DNA of 64,000 nt from Torreya grandis. Its lineage: Eukaryota > Streptophyta > Pinopsida > Cupressales > Taxaceae. Below are positions 46,352 to 57,442 of this stretch, one piece after another (the stretch's first letter is position 1; each line of letters starts with the position of its first letter). The notes under the pieces are model-generated. The model saw only the letters and a program-made list of their open reading frames with translations, searched no databases and was not told the DNA's origin. A program made the translations under genes and the position numbers. The stretch is taken from assembly GCA_037957365.1 (NCBI GenBank), contig JARHVA010003260.1, positions 1,731,001-1,795,000 on the forward strand, in the 5' to 3' direction.

Positions 46352-49300
46352 TCAATCATGAAGACCAACAGAAGTTGAATGAAGATTCAACTTCTCCTTT
46401 GTAACCGACTTGGTTAATATATCAGCAGGATTCCCATCTGTATGGATCTTCTCTAGCTTCAACTCACCATCTTCCAATACCTGCCATATGAAGTGGTACC
46501 TTAGCTGTATGTGCTTGGTTCTTGAGTGAAAGGCTGAATTCTTAGCCAAATGGATTGCACTCTGACTGTCACTATACAATCTGCAACTTCCATGCTCCCT
46601 TCTAAGCTCTTCCATGAACCGTGTCATCCATATCATCTCCTTGCTAGCTTCTGTGGCTGCAATATACTCTGCTTTTGTAGTTGACAAGGCAACAACCTTC
46701 TGCAACTTTGATATCCAGCTAATCGCCATTCCACCTACAGTGAAGACATACCCTGTGGTGCTCCTCCTGCCATCCAAATCACCTGCCATATCTGAATCTA
46801 CATAACCATGTAGAGAAGTATCTGAACCTCCATAGCACAAGTGCCTACTGCTGGTTCCTCTCAGATATCTAAGGATCCACTGAATTGCTTTCCAGTGTTC
46901 CTTCCCTGGATTGGCCATATACTTACTTACTACTCCCACTGCTTGGGCAATATCTGGTCTAGTACACACCATTGCATACATCAAACTTCCTACCGCGGAA
47001 GAATATGGGACCTTACTCATGTACTCTACCTCATCATGTGAATTAGGACATTGTTCTTTACTCAACTTAAAATGTCCAGCCAAAGGTGTGTTTACCGGTT
47101 TAGCATCCTGCATATTGAATCGTTTCAACACCTTGTCCACATAATCCTCTTGAGACAATATCAACTTGTGATTTTTCCTGTCTCTCTTAATGCTCATGCC
47201 AAGTATTTTCTTTGCTACTCCCAAATCCTTCATAGCAAACGTTTGAGCTAATTTCACCTTAAGCTTAGAGATATCCTGCATGTGTGATCCTGCAACCAGC
47301 ATATCATCTACATACAATAATAGAATAATATATCTACCGTTATCAAATCTCTTAAAATATACACAATGGTCAGATTGACATCTACTGTAGCCATGCTCAG
47401 TCATAAACCTATCAAATTTCAAATACCATTGTCTAGGAGTTTGCTTGAGGCCATACAAGCTTTTCTTCAATCTGCACACCAACTTCTCCTTACCCTTGAC
47501 CTCAAATCCCTCTGGTTGTTCCATGTATATTTCCTCATCCAAATCTCCATGAAGAAATGATGTCTTAACATCTAGCTGCTCAAGATGCAAATCCTCAAAA
47601 GCAACCAAAGAAAATACAAGCCGTATAGAAGTCATTTTAACAACAGGAGAAAAAATCTCACCAAAATCAATAACTGGCTTTTGTGTAAATCCTTTCACTA
47701 CCAATCTGGCCTTATATCTCATCTATCCATTCTCACCTTCCTTCAACCTGTAGGTCCATCTGTTCTTCAGTGTTCTCTTACCAGCTGGCAACTCAACCAA
47801 ATCCCATGTTTGGTTCTCTCTTAAGGACTCCATCTCCTCAACCATGCCACGCTCCCACTGACTCTTGGACTCCACCTGTAATACTTCTTCAAAACTCTCT
47901 GGTTCTCCACCATCGGTTAGCAATAAATAGTATAAAGAAGGAGAATATCTAATTGGAGGCTTACTTACCCTTTTTGACCTCCTGATGGGTGTCTTAGACT
48001 CGTTCTCAACACGCTGTCCACCCAAATTCTCTGACAGTGACCGACCTCGACCACCTATAGACCTGTTACTGGCCGACGCCGGTTCTTTTTGATCAATGCC
48101 GGTGCCTGTTCTGCCGACGTCGGTCTCTGTGTTTTCCTACAAGTGATTATTTATTTTTTCCGTGAGCTCATTTTGGACCGTTACCTCGTCCAATTCACCA
48201 TTGCTCTGCCCAGATTGATTTAGCTTCCTCAGTTGATCACTATACATCACTTTTTCATTGAAAACAACATCACGGCTCCTAATTACCTTGTTAGTTCCTA
48301 GATTCCAAAATCTGAAACCAAAATCATCTGAGCCATAGCCAATAAACGTGCACCTCATAGACTTAGCATCAAGCTTCTTTCTATTTTCCTTATCTACGTG
48401 CACAAAGGCTTCACAGCCAAAAACTTTGAGATATGAGAGATATACCTTTTTACCTATCCATGCCTCTTCTGGAATTCCACCATCAAGAGCTGTAGAGGGT
48501 CCTCTGTTAATCAGGTACACTGTGGTGTCAACAGCTTCTGCCCAAAACTCTAAGGGCAACCCAGCATGCAATCTCATACATCTTGCACGCTCCATGATTG
48601 TTCTGTTCATTCTTTCAACAATTCCATTTTGCTGAGGTGTCTTTGGAACCGTCCTTTGCCTACGGATTCCATGTGTATAACAATACCAGTTGAACTTAAG
48701 ACTGCAGAACTCACCACCGTTATCAGATCTCAAGCACTTTAATCTCCTGCCTGTTTCATTCTCAACCATAGATTTTCAAATCTTAAAAGTCTCAAAAACA
48801 TCAAATTTCTTCTTAATACAGTAGATCCATACCTTTCTTGTAGTATCATCTATAAACGTAACATAGTACTGTGATCCTCCAATAGAGGCTACCTGAGCCG
48901 GTCCCCACACGTCTGTGTGAACAAGCTGCAACTTATGCCTTTTCTTAGTAGACCCAGTCTTGAGAAAACTAACCCTTTTCTATTTTCCAAATACACAATG
49001 CTCACAAAATTCTAGATCCATACTTTTCAAATCTGAAAGCTTACCTTTAGACTTAAGAATTGACATCCCCTTCACACTCATGTGGCCAAGCCTTGAGTGC
49101 CACAATTTAGCATCTACATCTAAAGTAGATAATACAGAAGGAGATTTGTTAGTAACGCAATTACACAAATAGAGAGTACCTTCTCTCTTACCTCTGGCCA
49201 TAACAAGTGCACCCTTGGTCACCTTCCAAGATTCTGCTGTGAGAGTTATTGTACAACCCTCATCCCCTAACTTTCCTGTAGAAATCAAATTTCTCTTCAA

Positions 49301-50350
49301 GCTAGGAACATGCATCACATCTTTCAACACCCATGTGTTGCCATTTTGCATCTTCAGCTGCACTTTACCTTTGCCAATAATCTTACAAGGCTCATCATCC
49401 CCTAAGTACACTATTCCAAAATCTCCATGGATATAGTCACTGAAATATTCTCTGTTAGGGGTAGCATGGAAAGATGCACTGGAATCTAATACCAAAGATT
49501 CTATATTATTATGCAAAGAGAAAATTAGAGCATCTTGTGCAATACCTGCAACCTTTGCCTCTTCCTTTCCTTCGTGCTGATTGTCCTCCTTAGGCTTTGA
49601 CCAGCAATCTCTGCTTATGTGCCCCATCTTTCCATAATTCCAGCATTGTGGCCTCCTGCCATTTCTGGATTTGGATCTACCTCTCACCTTAGACTTAGAT
49701 CTTGATCTCCTCTTGCTCTTCTCTTTTTGCCTTCCCCTGGTCTCGAGATTTAAAGCATTCCCTGATGCTTCCTCTGTGCTTTTCCTGCGAATTTCCTCAT
49801 TCAAGATAACACTAACAACATCCTCTACTTTTAAAATATTCAAAGCAGATGCAGTATTAGAAACTGCCATTACCAAGCCATGCCAGCTTTCAGGCAAAGA
49901 ACATAATATTAAAAGAGCTTTTATTTCATCATCAAATACAATATTGACTGAACTTAATTGATTAACAATTCCATGGAAAACATTCAGGTGATTTGATACA
50001 GATCCACCTTCTTGCATATGCAAATTAAATAACTGCTTCATAAGATATACCTTATTAGAAGCTGAGGGTTTTTCATACAAATTTGCTAAAGTAGTCATTA
50101 ACTCTACCGTTGTTTTTGCCTGTGATAAATTAGATATCACAGTGGATGCCAGACTCAGTCTTATAGACCCCAGAGCCTTTCTGTCAAGAACTTCCCATTA
50201 TTCATCCTCCATGTCCTTGGGCTTCTTTGCAATCCCACCTAATGGTAAGTAAAGATCTTTCTGATACAGATAGTCCTCTATCTGCATTCTCCAATGTTGA
50301 TAGTTCTTGCCATTAAACTTCTCCATTCTCAATTTGCTTTCTTTTGCCAT
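46352..50350 (-). pseudogene. Copia gag-pol polyprotein, one frame with five stops
   Basis: From the ATG at 50350 a single frame of 1332 codons runs to 46352 with no indel. It holds gag (UBN2-like, FNGKNYQ...), a knuckle CWNYGKMGHISRDC (second Cys changed to Tyr), protease LDSSASFHATP (D-S-G changed to D-S-S), GAG-pre-integrase LWHSRLGHMSVKGM, and integrase with HTDVWGP, RSDNGGEF and PQQNGIVERMNRTIME (D, D, E all visible). RT follows with RYKARLVVKGFTQ, FLHGDLDEEIYMEQPEGF and YVDDM, then RNase H with DSDMAGDLDGRRSTTGY and STTKAEYIA. Stops are TAA 50198-50200, TAG 48980-48982, TGA 48776-48778, TAG 48137-48139 and TAG 47723-47725. Several fit C-to-T or G-to-A changes. The motif set is that of the Tnt1/Tork clade. 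It once could have supplied integrase and RT to the deleted relatives at 53-62 kb. Confidence 0.93.
48040..48125 (-). repeat. GACGTC-type repeats inside gag-pol
   Basis: Four related units (GACCGACCTCG, GCCGACGCCGGT, TGCCGGTGCC, GCCGACGTCGGT) lie in the integrase-RT linker, and the frame reads them partly as TDVG and GRGRS. They match the LTR block in sequence. Confidence 0.75.
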
Positions 50351-50450
50351 TGCTTCTCCCACTCAAATAGAAATCCCTGCAGAAACCCCTGTGAGCAACC
50401 TGTAATCAATACACACTACACAGATCTGAACCACCTGTTAGTGAACCTGA

Positions 50451-50462
50451 GCTCTGATACCA
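50451..50462 (-). other. Copia primer-binding site
   Basis: On the minus strand it reads TGGTATCAGAGC, two bases after the 5' LTR. It pairs with initiator tRNA-Met. Only one copy is present, unlike the two relatives at 54.6 and 59.2 kb. Confidence 0.85.
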
Positions 50463-50464
50463 CT

Positions 50465-51172
50465 TGTTGGGGATCAACCAACAATGATTACACTTGTGAA
50501 AGCAATAAACGCGGAATTAAATCAGATAGATAAGTAACTAGAATGATAAATAACACAGAACAAGAGATACAAGAAAACACCCTGAAAACTTGTATTAAAA
50601 CTCTTTACAAAAGGAATACAATTGAAGAAGCTTCTTTCTTCCACACCTCTCTCAGATGCACAAGATCTCTCTCTAGATCTCTATTCCTCAAGATCTCTCT
50701 CTCTCAAGTACAATCAATTCCAACAACCTGGATTGATACAACTCTGTACTGTCCTTCAAACATTCACAATGTTCTACTCATACAATTCAACTATCTAAGC
50801 TAAGAAGATCTTTCCTACATATAGAATTAAGAAACTTGAGCATGCACTTACAACAAACAGTTAAGCCACTTGAACAAGGGCTCTAAAAATAATATTGCTA
50901 ATAATAGAGATGCGAGCTTAAGACTACAACTCAAACTCATCATGCAAACACTCGCTTCTATCCTTGGAAATAGCTTCCTGGACGCACAGGTAACCGACGT
51001 CGGTTCCTGCTGCTTGCCTGTGACCGCCGCCGACCGACCCACTGCCGATGTCGGCGCCTCTGCAACTGCACCTGACCGACGTCGGTTGCTCTTGACCGAC
51101 GTCGGTGTCTGTGTAGACCCGAACCTGCTAAAGTGTGCTCCTTGGTGAAGCTTTTAGCTCCACACCCTAACA
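50465..51172 (-). repeat. Copia 5' LTR
   Basis: 708 bp. It carries three exact ACCGACGTCGGT palindromes (50993-51004, 51075-51086, 51095-51106) close to its 5' terminus, in the expected U3 region. Confidence 0.93.
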
Positions 51173-52279
51173 TAATTTTTCTCTCTTTAAAGAGGCAAAA
51201 CACTCTCAAAAGGTTTATAAACTACCTTTTGGTTTTCACAAGTCCCTCTTTGTAATTTACACATATTAAAAAAAGATTATGCAATAGGGAAAATGGCCCC
51301 AATCGGGCTATTCCAAAATTTTGACCCTGTACCTCAAAATCATCATCTACAATATAAAATAAAATAATATTTTTTATAGCCAATGTTGGCTAACAATCTC
51401 AACTCTACCCTGAAGTATGCTTAAACTCCCATAATAGGCTACATGCAAATTAACCGAATAAAATCCCACATTTGGTGGGTGGTTCAAATGCCATGCTTAA
51501 TTTAACAAAACATTTGCCCATAAATAATATGGTCCACAGTACCATTATCTTCCCACCAAACCACCAACCATGCATAAGTCAAGTGGATTAAATAGTGGAT
51601 AATAATGATAAAACATGCATGGTAGAAGTTGAATGCCAAACTTTAAAATGTGGGGATAAAGATATAAAACATCTCCATAACATATTCCACCAACCATATG
51701 ACCCTTTTAAATGTAAGTGGGTGATTCATGTGGGAATAAAAGGTGGACAAATGATTTTAGTGTGCCTGTAATTATTTAACAAAACATCTCCATGCAAAAC
51801 AAATTCCATAACAACTTTCCACGCCCCCATCCAAAGAACATTCCACATGGGGAAAGGTAAAAGGTGGGAGATAAAGTTAATTGTATACTTTAGTTTAAAA
51901 CACGTATCTCCCAAATAACAACACTTTCCACCAACTGCCAACCACACTAAAGTGGGTATCTACATGGGAAAAAGGTAAGCATGGAATAAACTGGTTTTAT
52001 TTTTATTTTTTAAACAATATCCCATGTTTTTTTAAAAACATATCCCATGGTATTTTTTTTAAAAACCCATCCATGTAGAAATAAAGGTGGGGATAATATA
52101 TTTTTGGGACTTAGTTTTAAAAATAAAATACCCATGGTAGATTAAAAACCATATTAAATGGGATATTTAAATTAAATTTGGATTTAATTTAAAATATGTC
52201 TCATGGTTAATAAAAACCATTAATAATAGGAATTATGGTGAGAATAAATATTTTCTGAACCATAAAAAAAATCCTCCAG

Positions 52280-52283
<4 letters not shown>

Positions 52284-52374
<91 letters not shown>
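52284..52374. repeat. (AT)n microsatellite at right edge of LTR array
   Basis: About 45 AT units directly following the last LTR base. Confidence 0.95.
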
Positions 52375-52376
<2 letters not shown>

Positions 52377-52912
52377 TGATACATCACATATACATCAAAA
52401 TATTTATGAGCACAAAACATAGGCTCTAGACCTATGGGTCACCTTAATTCCCTCAGGGGTGAGGTGCCATGTAGACCATAGAAGATATAGGATGAGAAAC
52501 CTACAAACTTGTTTGTAATGTCTGAGTCTATGATTATATGCCCTAGACTTATCCCTCTAAATAAGTTCCCAATGCCTACAACTCTGTAATTCTCCCTAGT
52601 GTAGCCATGTGTGTGGTTATATCTATGGCCAAAGTCTATCACATTATCGTTACATTTCCTCATACATGTTTTAGTGCTATCACATGATTCATAGTATGCT
52701 CATGATACTTGATCTCCTTAGAAGCTGCTCCAACCAATCTAAACCCCTATTAATTGGTTTGACTAAAGGTTTTACATGATTTGACATCCTAATGGCATCA
52801 TGCTCAGGTTATACAATGTCAAAAATATCATGATGAGTTATCTCCACCAAATTTATCCACCATGCCTCCTCTGTTGATGCATATGCAAACAAATATAAAA
52901 ATTTGACATCAA

Positions 52913-52950
<38 letters not shown>
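52375..52950. other. Unassigned segment ending in (TA)n
   Basis: A 74-codon minus frame (52439-52663) shows no recognised domain. It could be the far C-terminus of the mobile-domain relic that follows, but this is a guess. The segment ends in about 17 TA units (52917-52950). Confidence 0.35.
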
Positions 52951-52952
<2 letters not shown>

Positions 52953-53163
52953 TGATCCCATAATAGTAGGTATGTAAATTTAAGTTCATGTTTTCAATTT
53001 TCTTTTTTAGATGTAGAGATATACATGATAGGTAGTAGTGATAAATATGCTTAGATATTTGGATATATATATCACTACTACCTATCATGTATATCTCTAC
53101 ATCTAGGAAAATAAAATTGAAAACATGAACTTAAATTTACATACCTACTTTTATCCCATCACT
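52951..53163. mobile_element. Snap-back MITE, about 213 bp
   Basis: Two arms of about 93-95 bases (52951-53043 and 53069-53163) are near-perfect inverted repeats. Examples are GTAGGTATGTAAATTTAAG against CTTAAATTTACATACCTAC, and GATGTAGAGATATACATGAT against its complement. They surround a 25-base loop. The outer ends read AGTGAT...ATCACT. TA flanks both sides, but the left flank is a TA microsatellite, so the target duplication and superfamily are uncertain. Confidence 0.75.
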
Positions 53164-53476
53164 TTGTATGTATATCACATGTTCATTATAATGGATTTGA
53201 ATTAGGGTGAATCCTCTCCATTTATCTAAAAAAACTACCACAGCTTGTTTAGCCAACCTCCATGTTTGATCATAGATAATCCAAATCCTTTGTGGGTATA
53301 ATTGGGGATCCATTTGTCTTCATAGCATGGAAACCACCTGTTGACCTTTGCTTCTCGTCATGATGCTCACTACTATTATTGTCATCATTTATCCACCATA
53401 GGCTAATGAGGTCTCACCACTAGGATTGTAATTATCACACCTCATGTACCCACTCCTTGTGGATCTCTCACATATC
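53164..53476 (-). pseudogene. Plant-mobile-domain-like pseudogene, downstream part
   Basis: This continues the minus-strand relic at 62547-63400 beyond the copia insertion. Joining 62547 to 53476 runs the reading from VELHPCDNVLRHFGLPHLMT through the target site without losing register with that family's pattern (VExHxPxRVxRQFGxxQ). Downstream coding is poor: stops are frequent and only short pieces such as AKQAVVVFLDKWRGF remain. Family membership is inferred mostly from the upstream part. Confidence 0.4.
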
Positions 53477-53481
53477 TTACC

Positions 53482-54640
53482 TATTAGGTTGTGGAGCTAA
53501 AAGCTTCACTGATGCAAATAGGGAAGGAGGGTGTTGAGTGTCACAGTCACCAGCGTCAGTAAGGCCAACCGACGTTGGTCAGGGGTAGAAAGGAAGGCAA
53601 CCGACATCGGTAGTATTCGGCCGATGTCGGTCATCTCCAGGCAGACAGGGACCGACGTCGGTCTCCTATGCGGTTTCGAACTGTGAGTTCCATGGACAGT
53701 TCGTTAACAAACTGGTTGTTTGCATGAAGAAGGCTAATTATAGTCTTGAGCTACGGATCTAATTATTGTAATTAGGTGTCTAATTATTGTTTGCATGAGA
53801 TCTATATAATAGACTCATGGGTTGTATTGTAATTTATTCTAGTTTGAGTTGAGCAAAGTTAGCTCCTTCTGTGTGTGAAGTGAGCAAGGGTGTTCCTCCT
53901 AGTTCCACAGTAGTGCCAAGTGTGGGTGCTAGTTTTGGAGAATCAGAAGGGTTATTCAGGTGTGTAGGATCTTGGTCAGCAGGTGTGCAAGGCCACGTTT
54001 GGAGATCTACATGGTAAGTAAGATCATTGATCTGCAGGTGTATGTGTGTGCAAGGTCTAAGATTTATAGGTGTGTAGAACCAGGTTGATCTATAGGTGGC
54101 AGCAGAATCAAGGTGAAAGCAACACAATAGGGAGCAGGATCAGGTGGGATCTACTTGGAGTACGATGTGTACTCGGTTGGAGAGCAAAGAGGAAGGCAAG
54201 GTAGTTCCTTCCATAAGTAAGATCATTTGAGTTGTAGGTTGTTGCAAGTTCAGGGGAGATCTACTTAGAGTATGTTGAGTACTTGGAGTGCGTGGAGCAC
54301 TTGTGGAGTGCGTGGAGCACTTGTGTACTGGCAGTAGTGGATACTGACTGGTTAGAGGTGAACACCAACTCTGTGTTTGAGTTGTGTGTTGGGACTGTAA
54401 GAGAGAGAGCTTTGAAGAAAGAATTACTGTACACTTGAAGTGTGGGAAGCCTTTGAGAGGTGTGAAGAAGTGGCATCTTCTTTATTGTATTCTTTTTTGG
54501 ATGAGTATTAATATAATTGGGTATTGTCTCTCATATTCTGTGTTGTTTCTAGTTTCTAGTTACTTGTTACTTCTGGTTTAATTTTGCATCTTAAGTTGCT
54601 TGTATATAGTAATCAATGGTGCTTCCTTGGGTTCCTAACA
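53482..54640 (+). repeat. 5' LTR of plus-strand copia element
   Basis: The U3 has a GACGTC-type cluster at 53550-53665, with one exact ACCGACGTCGGT at 53651-53662. The TATA box is TCTATATAAT at 53801-53810. CTCCAAGTGGGAGAT and AATAAA-type signals are absent here; the PBS follows two bases after the end. Confidence 0.88.
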
Positions 54641-54642
54641 GT

Positions 54643-54702
54643 TGGTATCAGAGCGAGGTTGTTGGCTCATAGCTTGATACCACTAACAGTTGGTATCAGA
54701 GC
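54643..54702 (+). other. Duplicated primer-binding site
   Basis: TGGTATCAGAGC occurs at 54643-54654 and again at 54691-54702, each preceded by TAACAGT. The 48-base step also exists, as 47 bases, in the nested relative. Confidence 0.85.
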
Positions 54703-54777
54703 TAAGGTTGCAGGGAGCAGGTTTGTGTTTGGTTATAGGTCACTCTCAGAGATTTCTGATTGAGTGGGAGTATAGCA

Positions 54778-55457
54778 ATGGTAGAAGAAAGTAAGCTACG
54801 AATGGAGAAATTGAATAGCATGAATGGTCACTTACGGTGTTATGGAAAGAAAGAGCAGGTAAATAAATATTGTTGGTTGGTACCAGATCAGCATGAAGAA
54901 GTAGATGTTGCAGGTGTTGTTGCACAGGATGCTCTGGATAAAGCTAAATCTTGGTTAATAGATTCTATTGCCTCTTTCCATGCAGCCCCAAGTAGAGGGG
55001 TTGGTAAGCCTTGTCAGATTTTTGGCAAAGGGGAAGTGTTGCTAAAATTGTAGGTGGGCAACACATGGGTGTTGAAGGAGGTCATGCAGGTCCCAGTCTT
55101 GAAGATGCGGCTAATTACTTCAGGCAATTTGGGTGATGAGAGATGCACAAGAACTCTCACAACGGATGTACTTGAATTAGCATGTGGTAAGAAAGCAGGT
55201 AATCTTTATCTACTTGCTTGTATTATTGATTCCAATTCTGTTGCACAGGTGTGGCTTTGTAGGCTTGGTCACATAAGTGAGAAGGGAATGGATGTTCTTA
55301 AGTCAGATGGTAAGAGATCATCTTCGGAGAGCATAGACCGAGATTTTTGTGAGCAGTGGGATGCTACAAGAAAGGATTGTGTTTATTGCAGGAAAAGGAA
55401 GACTAATGTATTTGATAAACTTAAGAACTGGAAAGCCTTGGTGTTCTTGGAGGAGAT
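54778..55457 (+). pseudogene. Copia gag-pol remnant with internal deletions
   Basis: The frame starts MVEESKLRMEKLNSMNGHLR, then jumps from the gag N-terminus to a decayed knuckle (CYGKKEQVNKYC), so most of gag is missing. The protease loop reads LIDSIASFHAAP, with D-S-G changed to D-S-I. A stop at 55051-55053 is followed in the same frame by GNTWVLKEVMQVPVLKMRL and the pre-integrase pattern WLCRLGHISEKGMDVL. The reading then passes from DFCEQ to KALVFLEE, skipping the whole integrase. The nested element begins at 55458. This gene could not make particles or integrase. Confidence 0.8.
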
Positions 55458-56343
55458 TGTCAGGAAATCAGGGAACAACAAACATGCTCTGACTCCACTG
55501 GTTAGGATCTTGCTCCTCAGATAGAGCACAATATGATTACCAAATATATAAGCAATTGAATATGCAGAAATAACCAGAAACACAAGTAACTAGAATTCAC
55601 CAATAGCACAGAATATGAGAGACAATACACTATCTTGTATTAACACTAACAGAAAAGAATACATCAAAGAGCCGCCACACTCTTTCACCTTACAGAGATT
55701 CGCCACACCTCAAGTGTACAGTAATTCTTCTCACACACACTCTCCTACACAAAAACGGTCCCAACAACCAACTCACACACAGAATTGGTGTTCACCTCAC
55801 CAACCAGTCAGTAATAACCCTGCCGGTACATCAAGCACTCTATAGCACTTCAAGCTGATCTCTCATGAACCTGCAACCTGTAATTCAAATACCAAGCTTA
55901 CATGTAGATCACCAATGAGCTTGCAACAACCTGCAACTCATAGATCTTACAACTAGAAGGAACTCTTCCTTTCTATCTCATGCCTTATACAATACATGCC
56001 AATGGGTCTATAAATAGATCCTTAACTCAAACACTAACTAAGACTCTTAATTTAGACAATTGTCCTCGCAGCCCAAGACTCTGGCTGGTCTTGTCATGCA
56101 AACTCATAGTTCACTTAACTAACTGTCCGTGAAACGAACACTTCAGGAACACACAGGCGACCGACGTCGGTCCCTGCTGGTCTGGTTCTGCCGACGTCGG
56201 CCGACTTTCTGCCGTCGCCGGTTGCCTTCTGCACTGGATCCTGCCGATGTCGGTCATGCTGCCGACGCCGGTTCCTGTAGAACTCAGCAACCATCTGTTC
56301 CTCAGTTTGCAAAGGTTGAAGCTTTTAGCTCCACAACCTAACA
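55458..56343 (-). repeat. 3' LTR of nested copia element
   Basis: 886 bp. Exact palindrome at 56160-56171. It is preceded, in minus-strand order, by the AAGTGGGAGAT polypurine tract (56344-56354). Confidence 0.92.
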
Positions 56344-56354
56344 ATCTCCCACTT

Positions 56355-57442
56355 GGAGATAAATAGCTGCAACCTGTACCTGTACCTGTACACCGTCTAG
56401 TTTGTTTCCTTGGCTTTGTATCCCTCCTCAAGATCACTCTTGAAGACCAACCACCACAAAATCCGTGATGCAAAATCTGTCATCCAAATTACCTGCCACA
56501 TCCGCATCTACAACCATGTAGAAAAAGAACTTGACCCTGCATAGCATGTGCACCTGCTGCTGGTCCAACTGAACTGCCCTTCAGTATTACTCTCCCGGAT
56601 TGACTCCAAACTTGTGACAACTCCCACTGCTTGGGAAAACTCAGGTTTAGTACATACCATGCACTCAACCTCACTATGTGAATCAAGACACCTGTTCTAT
56701 GAACTGTCTAACCATCGGCGTGCTAACCGGCTTCACACAATCATCCTGAAACAAAGTCAACAAGACCTCCATGTCTCTAGAACACACTCATGCCAAAGAA
56801 TCTTGCTGCTCCCAGATTCTCCATGACAAACCCCTGAACTAGCTTTACCTTTAGTTCAGAAATACCTGTATATGTAACCCTGCAACAAGCACATCATACA
56901 GAAAATAGAATAGTGTAGCTAATACTATCCAACCTGGTAAAGAGAAACACAATGATCAAACCTCCATTGCCCTGCAGCTAAAACAAGATCATATACCCTG
57001 ATCTTCCATCTCATGTAACCATTTCCGCTCTTCTTCATCCTCAACATCCATTCGTCTCTCAGTGCTTACTTCCAGCTGGCAACACTACCCAAAACATCTG
57101 TTTGGTTCTCCTCCAAGGAATCACATCCTCATCCATGCCTAGCTCCCACCGTTTCCTGGATCTACCTGTTCTGCTTCTTTAATAACTTCCTGGTCCTATG
57201 CCATAAGTGAGCAACAAGTAGTGTAAAGAAGGGAAATGACGAATTTAAGAACTTACTTACACCTTCAGTCCTCCAAATGGGCGCTTGAGACTCCATGACA
57301 ACTAGCTGTCCACCCAAAATTCGTCTCAGTAACCGATGCCGGTCACATCTCAGTCTACAGCCTACCGATGTCGGTTCCCTGCGACTGCCTCTCTGCCGAC
57401 GTCGTTTTCCCATGGCCGACGCCAGTCTCTGTCTGCCCCGAG
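56355..57442 (-). pseudogene. RT and RNase H scraps of nested copia element
   Basis: On the minus strand traces follow the order linker, RT start, RNase H. KRRWELGMDED and LPAG lie near 57060-57160. An RNase H piece, YMVVDADVAGNLDDRFCITD, lies near 56460-56520. Stops and small deletions are frequent. The RT catalytic region is not recognisable. The overall set of missing parts resembles that of the plus-strand element. Confidence 0.65.

Larger units (their letters stand above)
45572..51172 (-). mobile_element. Complete Ty1/copia element (Tnt1/Tork-like), TSD TAATT
   Basis: The element is 5601 bp with two 708-bp LTRs, TGTTAGG...CCCCAACA on the minus strand. Target duplications TAATT lie at 45567-45571 and 51173-51177. 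Internal order on the minus strand: PBS, gag, CCHC knuckle, protease, integrase, RT, RNase H, polypurine tract. The LTRs differ at 25 sites by eye (about 3.5 percent). The element lies inside array LTR 4 and so postdates the array. Confidence 0.95.
32820..52283 (-). mobile_element. Tandem array of a non-autonomous LTR retroelement (LTR-int-LTR-int-LTR-int-LTR)
   Basis: A unit of about 4.1 kb repeats three times and ends in a fourth LTR. The LTR copies start at 36891, 40980 and 45089 and end at 34458, 38566, 42664 and 52283. Internal parts are 34459-36890 (2432 bp), 38567-40979 (2413 bp) and 42665-45088 (2424 bp). The minus-strand LTR begins TGATCTGGAGG and ends CAGATCA in copy 4, giving short terminal inverted repeats, and is followed by TGGTATCAGAG, the initiator-Met primer site. 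The array ends exactly at an LTR end. No RT, RNase H or integrase was seen inside, so movement would need helper proteins. A 5.6-kb copia element sits in the fourth LTR. The first LTR lacks about 30 bases at its left end. Confidence 0.8.
45089..52283 (-). repeat. Array LTR 4, split by a copia element
   Basis: The left piece is 45089-45571 and the right piece 51178-52283, together 1589 bp. The left end is TGATCTGTAAAC and the right end CTCCAGATCA, the clearest pair of inverted termini in the array. Joining GGGTAATT to TTTCTCTCTT across the insertion restores the sequence seen in LTR 2 near 37400. An (AT)n run starts directly after the right end. Confidence 0.8.

Noticed and set aside
46614..50533. 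Plus-strand frames across the copia element
   Set aside because: They are antisense shadows of the minus-strand gag-pol.
52220..52420. 66-codon minus frame with Tyr-Ile repeats
   Set aside because: Translation of the (AT)n microsatellite.
53482..54640. Treating the 53.5-kb LTR as a solo LTR
   Set aside because: A second LTR at 61391-62541 with polypurine tract, primer site, interior and a near-matching 5-bp duplication shows one long, nested element.
54643..54702. tRNA gene at the TGGTATCAGAGC sites
   Set aside because: Only the 12 bases complementary to the tRNA 3' end are present; these are retroelement primer sites.
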